A stretch of DNA of 27,677 nucleotides from JBCCTX01 sp039197765 (GCA_039197765.1 JBCCTX010000059.1:1-27677); one strand, 5' to 3'. Shown: positions 8,301 to 18,078, counted from the first letter of the stretch. The notes: generated by a model not told the origin, from the sequence alone. A program made the numbers and translations.

Positions 8301-9137
8301 ATGATCAAAGCGTTTGCAGAAAAAGTACCTTGTGAGATTCCCAAAGAACTACAGCCCTTTGTGGTTGCAGGTATCCATGGATATTCTGAAAAGGAAGTCC
8401 ATCTCACCTTTCCTATCTATCCCAATGGCTTTCCGGTATTAATTCATGTATATAAAAGCCTTCCGCGGCTATATGTGGAAAACGGAGTTTTTCAAGCACC
8501 CTCCCGACTTAATCTAGCCGGTCAGATTCACAATTTAATCCCAAAAATGGAGGTTGAGGGATATTTTGGACAAATCGGCTTTATCCTCTCCCCACTCACT
8601 CCCTATTATTTATTTCATATTCCTGGCAGTTCATTTATCAACAAGTGGATAGGAATGGATAGCTTACTCCCTAAGCAAACTCCTTCTATCTTGAAGGAAT
8701 TGCTCGCCTACAAAGATCCCTTACATTGCATTCCGATTCTCCTGGCATTTTTGAATCAGCTGTTACCGAATAGGCTTCCCCCGATCGAATGGCTCGATCA
8801 ATCCTTGGAAGAAATTCAGCAGCAAAATGGCTTACTGAGTATTGCAGAGTCAGCAGAGAAAGTAGGAATTAGCTTACGTCATTTTCGCCGAAAGTTCAAA
8901 GAGATTGTAGGGGTACCGCCAAAGTATTACTGCAAGGTTATTCAGTTGAATACAATCTTTGAAGCCCTACAAACTTCTAATAATGAGGCACTAAACCGTC
9001 TTGCCTTAGATTGTGGCTATTACGATCAAGCCCACTTTATCAATGATTTCAAAAAGTTTATTGGCAATAGCCCTGAGAAGTTTCTGGCAGGGGAACATGC
9101 CTATGTAAAGACCTACCTGGGAATAAAGGGACAATAA
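8301..9137 (+). CDS. AraC-family transcriptional regulator
   Basis: 278 residues, ATG start. Residues about 1-150 resemble the ligand-sensing N-terminal half seen in many Bacteroidota AraC proteins (DUF6597-like; FPNGFPVLIHVYKSLPRL, GQIGFILSPLTPYYLF). Residues about 175-265 form the two-HTH AraC DNA-binding domain: SIAESAEKVGISLRHFRRKFKEIVGVPPKYY, then LNRLALDCGYYDQAHFINDFKKFIGNSPEKF. No membrane segment or signal peptide is seen, so it is cytoplasmic. It is divergent from the hybrid regulator with only 105 bp between them and convergent with the nucleoside hydrolase gene. Its target is not evident; the shared intergenic region makes the hybrid regulator gene one candidate. Confidence 0.88.
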   Translation: MIKAFAEKVPCEIPKELQPFVVAGIHGYSEKEVHLTFPIYPNGFPVLIHVYKSLPRLYVENGVFQAPSRLNLAGQIHNLIPKMEVEGYFGQIGFILSPLTPYYLFHIPGSSFINKWIGMDSLLPKQTPSILKELLAYKDPLHCIPILLAFLNQLLPNRLPPIEWLDQSLEEIQQQNGLLSIAESAEKVGISLRHFRRKFKEIVGVPPKYYCKVIQLNTIFEALQTSNNEALNRLALDCGYYDQAHFINDFKKFIGNSPEKFLAGEHAYVKTYLGIKGQ

Positions 9138-9201
9138 GGTGAGAACCCTTATGCAATAGCTACTCGAAATAGCGACCAAACCTGACTTTTTTATTCTTTA
9201 C

Positions 9202-10119
9202 TTACCGCACAGCATCATGCAACATCCGTAGAAACTTCTCTTTGGAAGCCTCCAGTACTACGCGGGTATTAGGCGTTTTCTGCGTAATCATTGGATAGTC
9301 TATCAAGGTCATACCCCGGGTATTATTGTCGGAGAGTGAAATTTCCACGAAATGCTCTTCTACATATGTTGCAATAGATCCATCCAGCGCCACGGCCATC
9401 GCTATAGGATCGGGTAGAGTGAAGATATACTTTCCCTTGCTGAGTTCGCTCCGATCTCCTTGTATATCCATACAGAACTTGGCTAACGGTGTGCGGAGTG
9501 AGCGAACCGCTTCTACTTCATTTGCATCAAATGCAGCATAACCAACAGCTATATCCCATCCAATCATGGTGATAGGGACACCCGACTGAAAGACGATTTG
9601 TGCTGCTTCTGGATCTGCCCAGATATTGTATTCGGATACAGACGTAACATTCCCTGGCCCTTTTCCAACCCCCCCCATGATGTAGCAGTGTTTTACCTGA
9701 TTTACCAAATCAGGCTCTTTGGCAAAGGCAATGGCCAAATTTGTTAAGGGCCCAAGAGCGATGATTTCCAATTCCCTTGGGAAGCGACGAATGGAATCAA
9801 GTATAACATCAATGGCATTTCCCCCAGCAGGAACTCTACCAGAAAGGGGAAGACCAATATCTCCTAGGCCATCTTTTCCATGGATGAATTGGGCAGTTTG
9901 TAGTTCCCGCAGTAGGGGTTTAGCAAGTCCCCCATAGACAGGGGTATCTTTTCCACAGAGCGCTACTGTGTAAAGGGCATTCTGTACAGCTTGGTCCAAC
10001 GGAACATTCCCTGCAACCACGGTGAGGGCTTCTACCTGTATATTGGGGTGATTGAGAGCCATGACTAGAGCCACCGCATCATCAGATGCCGTATCTGTAT
10101 CTATAAGTATGTATCGCAT
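9202..10119 (-). CDS. Nucleoside hydrolase (IUNH family)
   Basis: 305 residues, usual length for the inosine-uridine-preferring nucleoside hydrolase family, which cleaves N-ribosidic bonds to release base and ribose for salvage. The N-terminal calcium-site motif is IDTDTASDDAVAL (Asp7, Asp9, Asp13, Asp14). ALGPLTNLAIA, YIMGG and SEYNIWADPEAA are also typical. The motif near the C-terminus reads TLPDPIAMA, keeping Asp237 but with Pro236 where the best studied members have the catalytic His of HDP. That could mark a subfamily with a different leaving-group mechanism or a different substrate. There is no signal peptide, so it acts in the cytoplasm. It is divergent from the tricorn-type protease with 126 bp between the genes. 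Confidence 0.9.
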   Translation of the reverse strand: MRYILIDTDTASDDAVALVMALNHPNIQVEALTVVAGNVPLDQAVQNALYTVALCGKDTPVYGGLAKPLLRELQTAQFIHGKDGLGDIGLPLSGRVPAGGNAIDVILDSIRRFPRELEIIALGPLTNLAIAFAKEPDLVNQVKHCYIMGGVGKGPGNVTSVSEYNIWADPEAAQIVFQSGVPITMIGWDIAVGYAAFDANEVEAVRSLRTPLAKFCMDIQGDRSELSKGKYIFTLPDPIAMAVALDGSIATYVEEHFVEISLSDNNTRGMTLIDYPMITQKTPNTRVVLEASKEKFLRMLHDAVR

Positions 10120-10245
10120 AGGGGGAAATTAAGAAAAACAAACAAAAGAATGCCAAAAGAGTCATTTGTTTGAAACATCGAATTTTTTCTAACAAATCTC
10201 TGTAAATCGTTAACTTGAGATATATGATAACCTAATTACAACCCT

Positions 10246-13200
10246 ATGAAAAAAATCCTGCTGTTAATTGGCCTATTCATAGCATCATCTACTCTCCATT
10301 CACAGATTGATGCCAAACTCCTCAGATACATGGATGTCTCGGAAACCCAGATCGCTTTTGTGTATGGAGGAGATATCTGGGTAATGCCCAAAGCTGGAGG
10401 AACTGCCTATCAGGTGACGCATTCTCCTGGAGAGGAGAGCTATCCCCGTTTCTCTCCCGATGGTAAATACATCGCATATTCTGCAAGTTATAATGGCAAC
10501 CTGGATGTATATGTCATACCCGTTACCGGGGGGTTACCTACCCGTATTACGTATGCGTCTTATGCCGATCGCATGGTGGAGTGGCACCCTGACGGTGAGA
10601 ATCTGCTATTTGCCTCCCGTCGGGAAATGGGACAACAGCGGGCTCAACATTTTTTTATGGTCTCTAAAGAAGGAGGGTTTCCCGAACGCCTGCCTATCCC
10701 CTATGGAGAGCTTGCTAGCTTTTCTCCTGATGGTAAACACCTAGCTTATATCACCAAAATTACTGAAAGCTATCCCTTTAAGCGGTACAAGGGAGGACTT
10801 TCCTCCGATATCATTCTATTTGATCTGGCAGAGAATCAGGCAGAAAAAGTCACAGACCATCCTGGTAATGATGGTAAGCCTGCCTGGGCGGGAGATAAGG
10901 TATATTTCCTGTCAGATCGAGGGGAGAACTTTCGCTTAAATATTTGGTCCTATAGTCCCAAAACCAAGGAGACCAAACAGGTAACCTCCTTTAAAGATTT
11001 TGATATCTCTTATTTATCCGCTGGCCCTTCTGAACTAATTTTTGAAGCGGGAGGGACTCTATATCTCATGGATTTAGCGAACGAAGAATACGAGCAAGTA
11101 GAGGTTCACGTGGTCAGTGATCTCTCTGTGGAACTCCCAAGGTCCGTCAATGTAAGTAGCCAAGTAAGTAATGTGGCAGCGGCTCCAGGAGGGAAAAGAC
11201 TGGTATTCGAAGCGAGGGGTGAATTATTTAATGTACCGGTTAAAGAGGGGTTCACCCTGAATATGACTAACTCTAGTGGGGCTTACGATAGAGATCCAGC
11301 CTGGTCTCCTGATGGAAAGCATATTGCCTTCTGGAGTGATCAATCAGGTGAGTACGAGGTCTATATACAGAAAAGTGATGCCTCTGAAGCAGCTGTCCAA
11401 CTCACGCAGCGGGGAAAAGGTTTTGGGTATACCCTTTACTGGTCTCCAGATAGCAAAAAGCTGGTGTTTATAGACGAAACCAATAGTATTATACTACTGG
11501 ATGTAGATTCCAAGGAGAGTGCAATCGTAGGAAACACTGTATGGAATCAGGGACATGGAGGTAGATTTGGGTATCCCATCTCTTGGTCTCCAGATTCTCG
11601 ATGGCTTGCCTTCACAAAAGGAATGGAGAATGCCAATGACGCTATTTTCTTGTACGATTTAGATAGCAAAAAAGCTACCCAAGCAACCAGTGGTTATTTT
11701 AATGATATATACCCTACTTTTAGCGAGGATGGGAAATACTTATACTACCTTACAGACCGCAATTTCTCCGCCACTTACTCAGATATGGGAGATGGAACCT
11801 GGGTGTATCCCAACGCCACGCAAATTGTTGCAATGAGTTTGACCAAAGGAGCCCCTTCTCTTTTGGCTCCTAGAAATGACACCTTAGCGTTACCCAAAGA
11901 GGAGAAAGCCCCCAAAACGGATGAAGAGGTAACTGATACTGGAGAGAAGGATGAGGAAGAGTCGAAAATGGGTATTGATTTTGAAGACATGGAAGCTCGC
12001 CTAGAAGTACTCCCTCCCAAGGCGGGTAATATAGGTTGGATTGCCTCATTTAAGGGGAAATTGGTTTACCTGCGTTTTCCAAATACGGGCTCTGGAGAGC
12101 GCTCGAGTTCATTGGTGTTGTACGACCTTAAGAAACGCGAAGAAAAGACCATCATTTCGGATGTGCGTGTCCATGGACTCACAGCAGATGGGAAGGCATT
12201 TGTGGTAAATCAAAGAGGGAAGTATGGGATTGTCAAACCAGAACCCAATCAGAAGATTGAAACGCCTATACCTACTGATGGATTGGTGATGGATTGGGTA
12301 CCACGTGAGGAGTGGAAGCAAATTTACTGGGATACCTGGCGGAGACACAGGGACTTTTTCTATGATCCTGCTATGCATCAATTGGATTGGAAGGCCCTGG
12401 GAGAGCGTTATGGAGCCCTATTGAAAGATGCGCGCACGCGTTGGGATGTGAGTTTCATACAATCGAATCTGGCAGCGGAGCTGAGCGCGGGTCATACCTA
12501 TACCTTTGGAGGAGACACTGAGGGGGTTAAACGCGTATATACAGGATATTTGGGTATTGATTGGGATACGTTTAAAGGAAAATATAGAATCAAACGGATT
12601 GTTAAGCCCGCTTTGTGGGATACAGAAGTTCGCTCCCCATTTGACCGCCCAGGAGTAGACGTCCAGGAAGGCGACTATATCCTAGCCGTAAATGGAGTAA
12701 CCTTGGACCCTAACAAAGACCCTTATGCTTCCTTGGAAGGCTTGAGTGGTAAGACAGTCCAACTTACAGTTAGCAGAAGTGGAGAGGACATAGATAAACA
12801 ACACTTAACCATAACCTGCTTAACTCAGGGAGAAGAACAAACCCTTCGGTATTTGGAGTGGATTGAAAATAACCGCAAGAAGGTTGATGAGTTATCGGAT
12901 GGACAATTGGGATATGTATATATGTCCAACACGGCAGGAAGAGGTCAATTGGAATTGGTACAAATGTACTATGGGCAATTGGATAAGAAAGGCTTTGTAA
13001 TTGACGAGCGCTTCAATGGGGGCGGACAACTGGCAGATCGATTCTTGGAACTCTTACAACGTCCTGTAGTCTATAACTTGCATTGGAGACATGGAAAAGA
13101 CCACACACATCCTATCAAAACAAATACGGGACCTGTAGGCATGTTGATCAATGGATGGGCAGGTTCAGGAGGTGATGGACTTCCTTGGGCCTTTCAAGAG

Positions 13201-13527
13201 CTGGAAGCAGGTCCGATCGTCGGTGAGCGTACATTGGGAATCTTGGTAGGACCTGCTACAGGTCATCGCTTGATTGACGGGGGAGGTATTACCGTTCCTG
13301 GCGCCCGCCTCTATGATAATGATGGGCACTGGTTTTGGGAAGGTGAAGGTGTTGCTCCAGATATTGAGGTATGGGATGATCCTAATACCTTAATGCAAGG
13401 TCGAGATCCCCAATTAGAGCGGGTTGTTTCTGAGGTCCTAAAACTTCTCAAGACGAAACCTCCGATGGCTACCCCTGCACCTGCACCAGAAGACCGTACC
13501 GCGAAGGGATTAAATGGGCAAAAATAA
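10246..13527 (+). CDS. Tricorn-type S41 protease
   Basis: 1093 residues with a signal peptide (MKKILLLIGLFIASSTLHSQ), so exported. Residues about 22-580 form WD40/TolB-like beta-propeller blades with repeated FSPDGKYIAY, WSPDGKHIAFWSD and WSPDSRWLAF motifs. An acidic linker (about 550-575) leads to a second domain, a PDZ domain (about 780-860: DVQEGDYILAVNGVTL) and a C-terminal S41 peptidase core. His750 (LSAGHTYTFGGD) and Ser974 (GWAGSGGD) match the catalytic His and nucleophile of tricorn, with Asp977 just after the Ser. Known tricorn proteins degrade oligopeptides from larger proteases; in Bacteroidota exported homologues are common. Monocistronic by spacing; the next gene starts 126 bp later. 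Confidence 0.93.
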   Translation: MKKILLLIGLFIASSTLHSQIDAKLLRYMDVSETQIAFVYGGDIWVMPKAGGTAYQVTHSPGEESYPRFSPDGKYIAYSASYNGNLDVYVIPVTGGLPTRITYASYADRMVEWHPDGENLLFASRREMGQQRAQHFFMVSKEGGFPERLPIPYGELASFSPDGKHLAYITKITESYPFKRYKGGLSSDIILFDLAENQAEKVTDHPGNDGKPAWAGDKVYFLSDRGENFRLNIWSYSPKTKETKQVTSFKDFDISYLSAGPSELIFEAGGTLYLMDLANEEYEQVEVHVVSDLSVELPRSVNVSSQVSNVAAAPGGKRLVFEARGELFNVPVKEGFTLNMTNSSGAYDRDPAWSPDGKHIAFWSDQSGEYEVYIQKSDASEAAVQLTQRGKGFGYTLYWSPDSKKLVFIDETNSIILLDVDSKESAIVGNTVWNQGHGGRFGYPISWSPDSRWLAFTKGMENANDAIFLYDLDSKKATQATSGYFNDIYPTFSEDGKYLYYLTDRNFSATYSDMGDGTWVYPNATQIVAMSLTKGAPSLLAPRNDTLALPKEEKAPKTDEEVTDTGEKDEEESKMGIDFEDMEARLEVLPPKAGNIGWIASFKGKLVYLRFPNTGSGERSSSLVLYDLKKREEKTIISDVRVHGLTADGKAFVVNQRGKYGIVKPEPNQKIETPIPTDGLVMDWVPREEWKQIYWDTWRRHRDFFYDPAMHQLDWKALGERYGALLKDARTRWDVSFIQSNLAAELSAGHTYTFGGDTEGVKRVYTGYLGIDWDTFKGKYRIKRIVKPALWDTEVRSPFDRPGVDVQEGDYILAVNGVTLDPNKDPYASLEGLSGKTVQLTVSRSGEDIDKQHLTITCLTQGEEQTLRYLEWIENNRKKVDELSDGQLGYVYMSNTAGRGQLELVQMYYGQLDKKGFVIDERFNGGGQLADRFLELLQRPVVYNLHWRHGKDHTHPIKTNTGPVGMLINGWAGSGGDGLPWAFQELEAGPIVGERTLGILVGPATGHRLIDGGGITVPGARLYDNDGHWFWEGEGVAPDIEVWDDPNTLMQGRDPQLERVVSEVLKLLKTKPPMATPAPAPEDRTAKGLNGQK

Positions 13528-13653
13528 ATATTTAGGAGAGAGGTAAGGAGTGAGCAATACGATTCATTTTTTTTACTCTTCTCTCCTCTTCTTCTTTCTC
13601 GTTACAATCTCAAAGCTAAGCCAATTTGTAGCCAGGTAGATAATGATATAAAA

Positions 13654-14886
13654 ATGGAAGCAAATACCCTATTGAATTGGATCATTGGAATTGCTGCAGG
13701 AAGCTTTTTACTAGAGCAAATTCTCTCTTTCTTAAATCTTAAGAATCATAGTGCGCAACTTCCTGGAGAACTGGAAGGCCGATATGACCCAGAGAAATAC
13801 GCCAAGTCCTATGCCTATCATAAAGAGAGATATAGATTTGGCCTCCTTCGGTCTGTCATAAGCTTTGTGATTCTGATGGCTTTATTACTCTTAGGAGGCT
13901 TTGGATGGTTGGACGGGCAATTGCGAGAATATACTACCCACCCGATTCTTCTCCCTTTACTATTTTTCGGGGTTCTTTTTATTGCATCAGATGTGATGGG
14001 GATCCCCTTTCAATTGTATAGCACCTTTGTCATCGAGGAAAAGTATGGCTTTAATCGTACTACCTCGAAAACCTTTGTATTAGACAAATTGAAAGGCTAT
14101 GTATTGGGGATAATTATGGGGGGACTCATCATGGGCGTCCTACTTTGGCTGGTACATACTTTGGGTTCAGGATTTTGGTTATGGTTCTGGGTATTCATTA
14201 CAGCAGTTATGCTATTTATGAATATGTTCTATACCTCCTTAATTCTCCCCCTTTTCAACAAGCTTACCCCCATGGAAACGGGTGAACTTCGCAGCGCGAT
14301 AGAGTCTTACAGCCAAGGGGTAAACTTCCCCTTGGACAATATCTTCATTATGGATGGATCTAAGCGCTCTAAAAAGGCCAATGCCTTTTTTTCAGGTCTT
14401 GGAAAGCAAAAGAAGGTTGTCTTGTTTGATACCTTAGTGGATGAGCACAGCCAGGAAGAACTGGTAGCAGTCCTGGCTCACGAAGTAGGGCACTACAAGA
14501 AAAAACACATCATCCAATCCTTGGTGATTGGCATTCTACAGACGGGACTCACCCTGTTTCTATTGTCTCTCTTTATCCAAAGTCCTGTCCTCTCCAATGC
14601 GATGGGAGGAGATAGCTATGGCATTCACTTAAACCTTCTTGCCTTTGGTATTTTGTATAGCCCTATCAGTACCTTAATCGGGATATTCATGAACATCTTT
14701 TCCCGAAAGAATGAATTTGAGGCAGATAATTATGCAGCGACAACTTATGCTGCAGCACCTCTACGCGAGGCCCTAATTCGCCTGCATCAGGAGAATTTGA
14801 GTAACCTCACTCCTCACCCCTGGTATGTGTTTTTCAATTATTCTCATCCACCGCTATTGCAGCGCTTGAGGGAGCTGGAGGGATAA
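13654..14886 (+). CDS. M48 family (Ste24/CAAX prenyl protease-like) metalloprotease
   Basis: 410 residues with an N-terminal Ste24-like region and several membrane helices (about 5-25, 65-90, 100-120, 145-170, 175-200, 285-310, 325-350). The zinc site is HEVGH (His276, Glu277, His280) and the third ligand is Glu354 in NEFEAD. This combination is the Ste24/CAAX prenyl protease 1 type. Bacteria do not make CAAX proteins in general, so the bacterial role is probably membrane protein quality control (inference). The gene follows the tricorn-type protease on the same strand but after a 126-bp gap. It ends just before a strong hairpin terminator. Confidence 0.92.
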   Translation: MEANTLLNWIIGIAAGSFLLEQILSFLNLKNHSAQLPGELEGRYDPEKYAKSYAYHKERYRFGLLRSVISFVILMALLLLGGFGWLDGQLREYTTHPILLPLLFFGVLFIASDVMGIPFQLYSTFVIEEKYGFNRTTSKTFVLDKLKGYVLGIIMGGLIMGVLLWLVHTLGSGFWLWFWVFITAVMLFMNMFYTSLILPLFNKLTPMETGELRSAIESYSQGVNFPLDNIFIMDGSKRSKKANAFFSGLGKQKKVVLFDTLVDEHSQEELVAVLAHEVGHYKKKHIIQSLVIGILQTGLTLFLLSLFIQSPVLSNAMGGDSYGIHLNLLAFGILYSPISTLIGIFMNIFSRKNEFEADNYAATTYAAAPLREALIRLHQENLSNLTPHPWYVFFNYSHPPLLQRLRELEG

Positions 14887-14895
14887 ATGAAAAAA

Positions 14896-14925
14896 GCCCC
14901 CAACCTATAGAAGGGGGCCCTTTTT
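14896..14925. terminator. Bidirectional rho-independent terminator
   Basis: GCCCCC (14896-14901) pairs with GGGGGC (14913-14918) across an 11-base loop, with AAAAA upstream and TTTTT (14921-14925) downstream. It lies between two convergent genes, the M48 protease and the DUF937-OmpA gene, and can serve both. Confidence 0.85.
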
Positions 14926-14941
14926 AAACGTGTGGTAGTGC

Positions 14942-16189
14942 TTATTTTGCTGTAAAACGCACAGCAATTCTTCTATTTTTTGCCCTCCCTTCCTCGGTAT
15001 CATTAGAGGCTACAGGGTGTTGCGGGCCGTATCCTTCGGCTTCCATGCGGTCTGCATCGATGCCCATATCTGCTAACGCTGTCATTACAGCTTCAGCCCG
15101 TGCTTGAGAGACCCGTCTATTGGTTTCCTCGCTTCCAGTATTATCGGTATATCCACCGATTTTGATTTCCGTATTGGGATAGGCCTCCAGGATAGCCGCT
15201 ATATTTCCCAACTGCTCCTGAGATTTTTCCATATCCAGTGTTGCGCTTCCTGTTGAAAAAGTCAAGCGGTCAAAGTTAAACCAGGTTTCTTTATCGATTG
15301 CTGCATCAGCATCTTCGATGAAGTCTACCAATTTATTCTCAATTCCATTTTGGGGAATATTTAATTCTTTCCCACCGGGAAGAACTCTTTTGAAGAAATT
15401 CCCTAGTCCTTCTACCATATCCCCTGCTGCTTCTACTCCATCATTTACAACCTCTACCGTAGCGTCCTTTACGTCTTCAGCAGCCTCTGTAACCGTCTCA
15501 GTAACATTGGCTACCGAATCTTTCACTTCTGGGGATCCTAGGAAGTGGTAAGCTGCATAGGCAAGCCCTCCAAGTAACAACAACGGAATCAACCAGCGTC
15601 CGACTCCAGCCTTCGCTTTTTCGGCTTCTTCACGTATTTCTTCTACGCCAGATTCCAAACCAGATGCAATATTCCCCAGTCCTAACGAGCTGCTCAGCCC
15701 TGCCGGAAGCGCATCCATGAAGGAGCTTTTCTCACTGTTCAATAATGATGTAAATCCAGAAATGTCCATACCATTGCTTCCAATCATTTTGGAAAGGTAT
15801 CCCATAACCATAGGACTGACCATAGCCAGTAAAGAATTTGCTGAATCTCCCTTTAGCCCGGCAAAGGAGCCAATTTTACTTAGAATACTATTTGCATTCC
15901 CCCCGAAAAGTATAGATACAAGGTTGTTAGCCAGATCGCCGTTTCCTTGACCGGTGAACAGTCCGGAAAGATTATCCAAGACACCGGCATCGCTTCCCTT
16001 GATAAGTTCGAATAGATTGGACATCATATCGGAATTTTCCGTCTGTGATGCCATTCCTCCGAGTAGAGAGGGAATTAGGCTTGTAATACCACGAGAAACT
16101 GTGAAGTCACTCTCTCCAAGATAAGAGGCTGCTTTTGATACGAGTTCTGGTGTAATATACCCTTTTAGTGCGTCTAAAATTTGCGACAT
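14942..16189 (-). CDS. DUF937-transmembrane-OmpA fusion protein
   Basis: 415 residues. Residues about 1-160 form a DUF937 (YidB-like) domain: MSQILDALKGYITPELVSKAASYLGES, then ITSLIPSLLGGMASQ and SPMVMGYLSKMIG. There is no signal peptide. A single membrane helix (RWLIPLLLLGGLAYAAYHFLG, about 195-216) is followed by a Val/Glu/Ala-rich stretch and a C-terminal OmpA domain (about 300-415; IKIGGYTDNTGSEETN, EGRAKNRRIAV). Predicted topology is DUF937 in the cytoplasm and OmpA in the periplasm binding peptidoglycan, so the protein would span the inner membrane and touch the wall. The role of DUF937 is not known to me. It is convergent with the M48 gene, and its upstream gap carries a GTCAAAGGTTTGAC palindrome. 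Confidence 0.9.
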   Translation of the reverse strand: MSQILDALKGYITPELVSKAASYLGESDFTVSRGITSLIPSLLGGMASQTENSDMMSNLFELIKGSDAGVLDNLSGLFTGQGNGDLANNLVSILFGGNANSILSKIGSFAGLKGDSANSLLAMVSPMVMGYLSKMIGSNGMDISGFTSLLNSEKSSFMDALPAGLSSSLGLGNIASGLESGVEEIREEAEKAKAGVGRWLIPLLLLGGLAYAAYHFLGSPEVKDSVANVTETVTEAAEDVKDATVEVVNDGVEAAGDMVEGLGNFFKRVLPGGKELNIPQNGIENKLVDFIEDADAAIDKETWFNFDRLTFSTGSATLDMEKSQEQLGNIAAILEAYPNTEIKIGGYTDNTGSEETNRRVSQARAEAVMTALADMGIDADRMEAEGYGPQHPVASNDTEEGRAKNRRIAVRFTAK

Positions 16190-16515
16190 GATAAAAATTA
16201 AATGGTGTAAAAAAGTTGGGGTTGATTGTATTTGTCAAAGGTTTGACGGAAAAATGTCGAAAAGGTAACAGTGGAGGTATACTGGCATATCCATGAATCA
16301 GGGATAGAGGAAGTGTTTTGAGTCTTATGCGGATGCAAAGCCTTTCCACTAGATTATGCCATAACGATTCGGCTATCCCTTATTAGAATACGACCCCTAA
16401 TACACCCGATTCCTTCCAAATAATACTTTCTATAGGGTTTAGACTTGGGTATTGGTTGTAAGGTTAAGTTACAAAATTGGATATTGTCTTGAAGTCTGGG
16501 CGAATGTGCATTTTT
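16190..16515. other. Intergenic stretch with a palindrome upstream of the DUF937-OmpA gene
   Basis: This 326-bp gap contains no convincing gene. GTCAAAGGTTTGAC at 16234-16247 is a 6-bp inverted repeat with a 2-bp spacer, 45 bp upstream of the DUF937-OmpA start, and could be an operator or part of its promoter. No full -33/-7 pair is visible on the minus strand. A minus-strand open frame across the first half lacks any protein-like pattern. Confidence 0.4.
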
Positions 16516-18078
16516 TCATTCTGCAGTAAGATCCAAAGTATCGAGGTGGTCAAAATTTGTATAGGTGGGAAACATCTTCCTAGCTTTAACCAAAAGTTGG
16601 AGAAAAAGGTCGTCTTCGTGTAATTGATAGTAACATAGGGCCTGATTATAAAAACCGTCAGGAGTATGACCATATTGGTCGACAGAAAATTGAAAATACT
16701 GCAAAGCTTCCTCGTAATAGCCTAGGGCATAAAACAGCCCTGCTATCTCAAAAGCGAGATCTTCCGATTCATTAAGGGTAAAATATTGTTCCCATGTTTT
16801 GTGCAATGCCTTGGCGAGAAGAATGCGGTCGTTTACACTTATTGCTTGAGAAGATTGTTTGATATTGGGGAGTAAATTTTTGAATAGATTTGCGTCAAAG
16901 GCTCCCATTCGCAGAAAATGAAGTAATTCTTTTAAATTCATCTCCTCCAGATGCTTATAAAACATTTTTTTTACCCGGGTGAAGTCGTCTGGACCATAGG
17001 CATTGACCAAATGATTGTAGGTCGTCTGCGTTTCCGTGTAATGTTCTCCATTATCTAAAAAAAGCATACAACCCAATAATACGTGTGAAGGGGAATGCTT
17101 CGGGAAGTAAGATGTACCCCCGAGTTTTTGACAAAAAGTTGAAAAAGCGTGATAGTTTACATTAAAAGAGATACTACCATGTGTAACGAGCGAAGGGAGA
17201 GGGGTATTCGCTAACTCCCCAATTTGGTGGAATCCCTTATCCATTGAAAGAAGCATGACCCCTCGACCGAATAGTTTGCTTAGGTTTTGAATACAACGAA
17301 GTCCAATATGTGGAAAGAAAAAAGAAGTATTATCGAGAGCCTGAGAATAGGTTTTAATCATCTCATTGAAGATAGCTTCTGGATATATAGGGTCAGGAAC
17401 AGGATGCAGGGCAAAGGAAATCTGAATTTGGGACAGTAACTCAGTAATGCTTAAGCCATCTGGATTTATAAAGCTACCAAGGGATGCCCAACATGCATAA
17501 ACTTGTTGATGTTGAATGGAATATAGATCCTTAGGGATGGAATCAAAGAAATAATTAGCAATAGCTACGAGACTATGTTTACTCGTTTTGGGACCAATTG
17601 TAACTCCAGAATATCGAAGATGAATTTCCCCCTTTTGTTCCACGTCAAACAAGGCTACCTCTAGTTTTCCTTCTGCAAAGTAATCCTGAAATTGGCGATG
17701 ACCCAGGAAAAAATCTAGGTTGTCTTCAACGATATCGCTCAGAATATAACAGTATGGAGGGATTTTAGATGTATTATGGTGAATTAACTCATCCAAGTGA
17801 ACTAAAATATGGAATCCTAAGCGCCCATGGCCTGCACCTAATTCCAAAATATAAACAGTCTCCTCCGAATGCCCTTTGTTCGACAGATCTTTTAGGAAAC
17901 TAAAGATCAACTCTGCATAGGTTCTTCCAACGAGAGAATTGCTGGTTATTTGATGAGGTACTGTACCATTTCTCCATGCATCAACTCCTTTGTCTATATA
18001 AAAGGATCGATTGAGTTCCCACAGAAGACTTTTAGAAAAAGGTTTGCTTGATTCTACTTCATACTGCCCACTTGTCAT
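16516..18078 (-). CDS. SAM-dependent methyltransferase (NDUFAF7/MidA-like) with TPR-like C-terminus
   Basis: 520 residues from the ATG at 18078; a GTG two codons upstream is in frame but less likely. The motif I loop is LELGAGHGRLGFHIL (about residues 75-90), typical of class I methyltransferases. IANYFFDSIPKDLY resembles the post-motif segment of the NDUFAF7/MidA family, and the family assignment is tentative. Residues about 435-505 look like TPR repeats (LAFEIAGLFYALGYYEEALQYFQFSVDQYG; FYNQALCYYQLHEDD). There is no signal peptide, so it is cytoplasmic. The substrate may be a protein, given that NDUFAF7 methylates an arginine of complex I, but this is inference. It lies downstream of the esterase gene on the same strand, 281 bp away, so probably a separate unit. 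Confidence 0.7.
   Translation of the reverse strand: MTSGQYEVESSKPFSKSLLWELNRSFYIDKGVDAWRNGTVPHQITSNSLVGRTYAELIFSFLKDLSNKGHSEETVYILELGAGHGRLGFHILVHLDELIHHNTSKIPPYCYILSDIVEDNLDFFLGHRQFQDYFAEGKLEVALFDVEQKGEIHLRYSGVTIGPKTSKHSLVAIANYFFDSIPKDLYSIQHQQVYACWASLGSFINPDGLSITELLSQIQISFALHPVPDPIYPEAIFNEMIKTYSQALDNTSFFFPHIGLRCIQNLSKLFGRGVMLLSMDKGFHQIGELANTPLPSLVTHGSISFNVNYHAFSTFCQKLGGTSYFPKHSPSHVLLGCMLFLDNGEHYTETQTTYNHLVNAYGPDDFTRVKKMFYKHLEEMNLKELLHFLRMGAFDANLFKNLLPNIKQSSQAISVNDRILLAKALHKTWEQYFTLNESEDLAFEIAGLFYALGYYEEALQYFQFSVDQYGHTPDGFYNQALCYYQLHEDDLFLQLLVKARKMFPTYTNFDHLDTLDLTAE

Noticed and set aside
13534..13587. Terminator after the tricorn-type protease
   Set aside because: AGGAGAGA and TCTCTCCT form an 8-bp inverted repeat, but the loop is 38 bases and no clear T-run follows directly.
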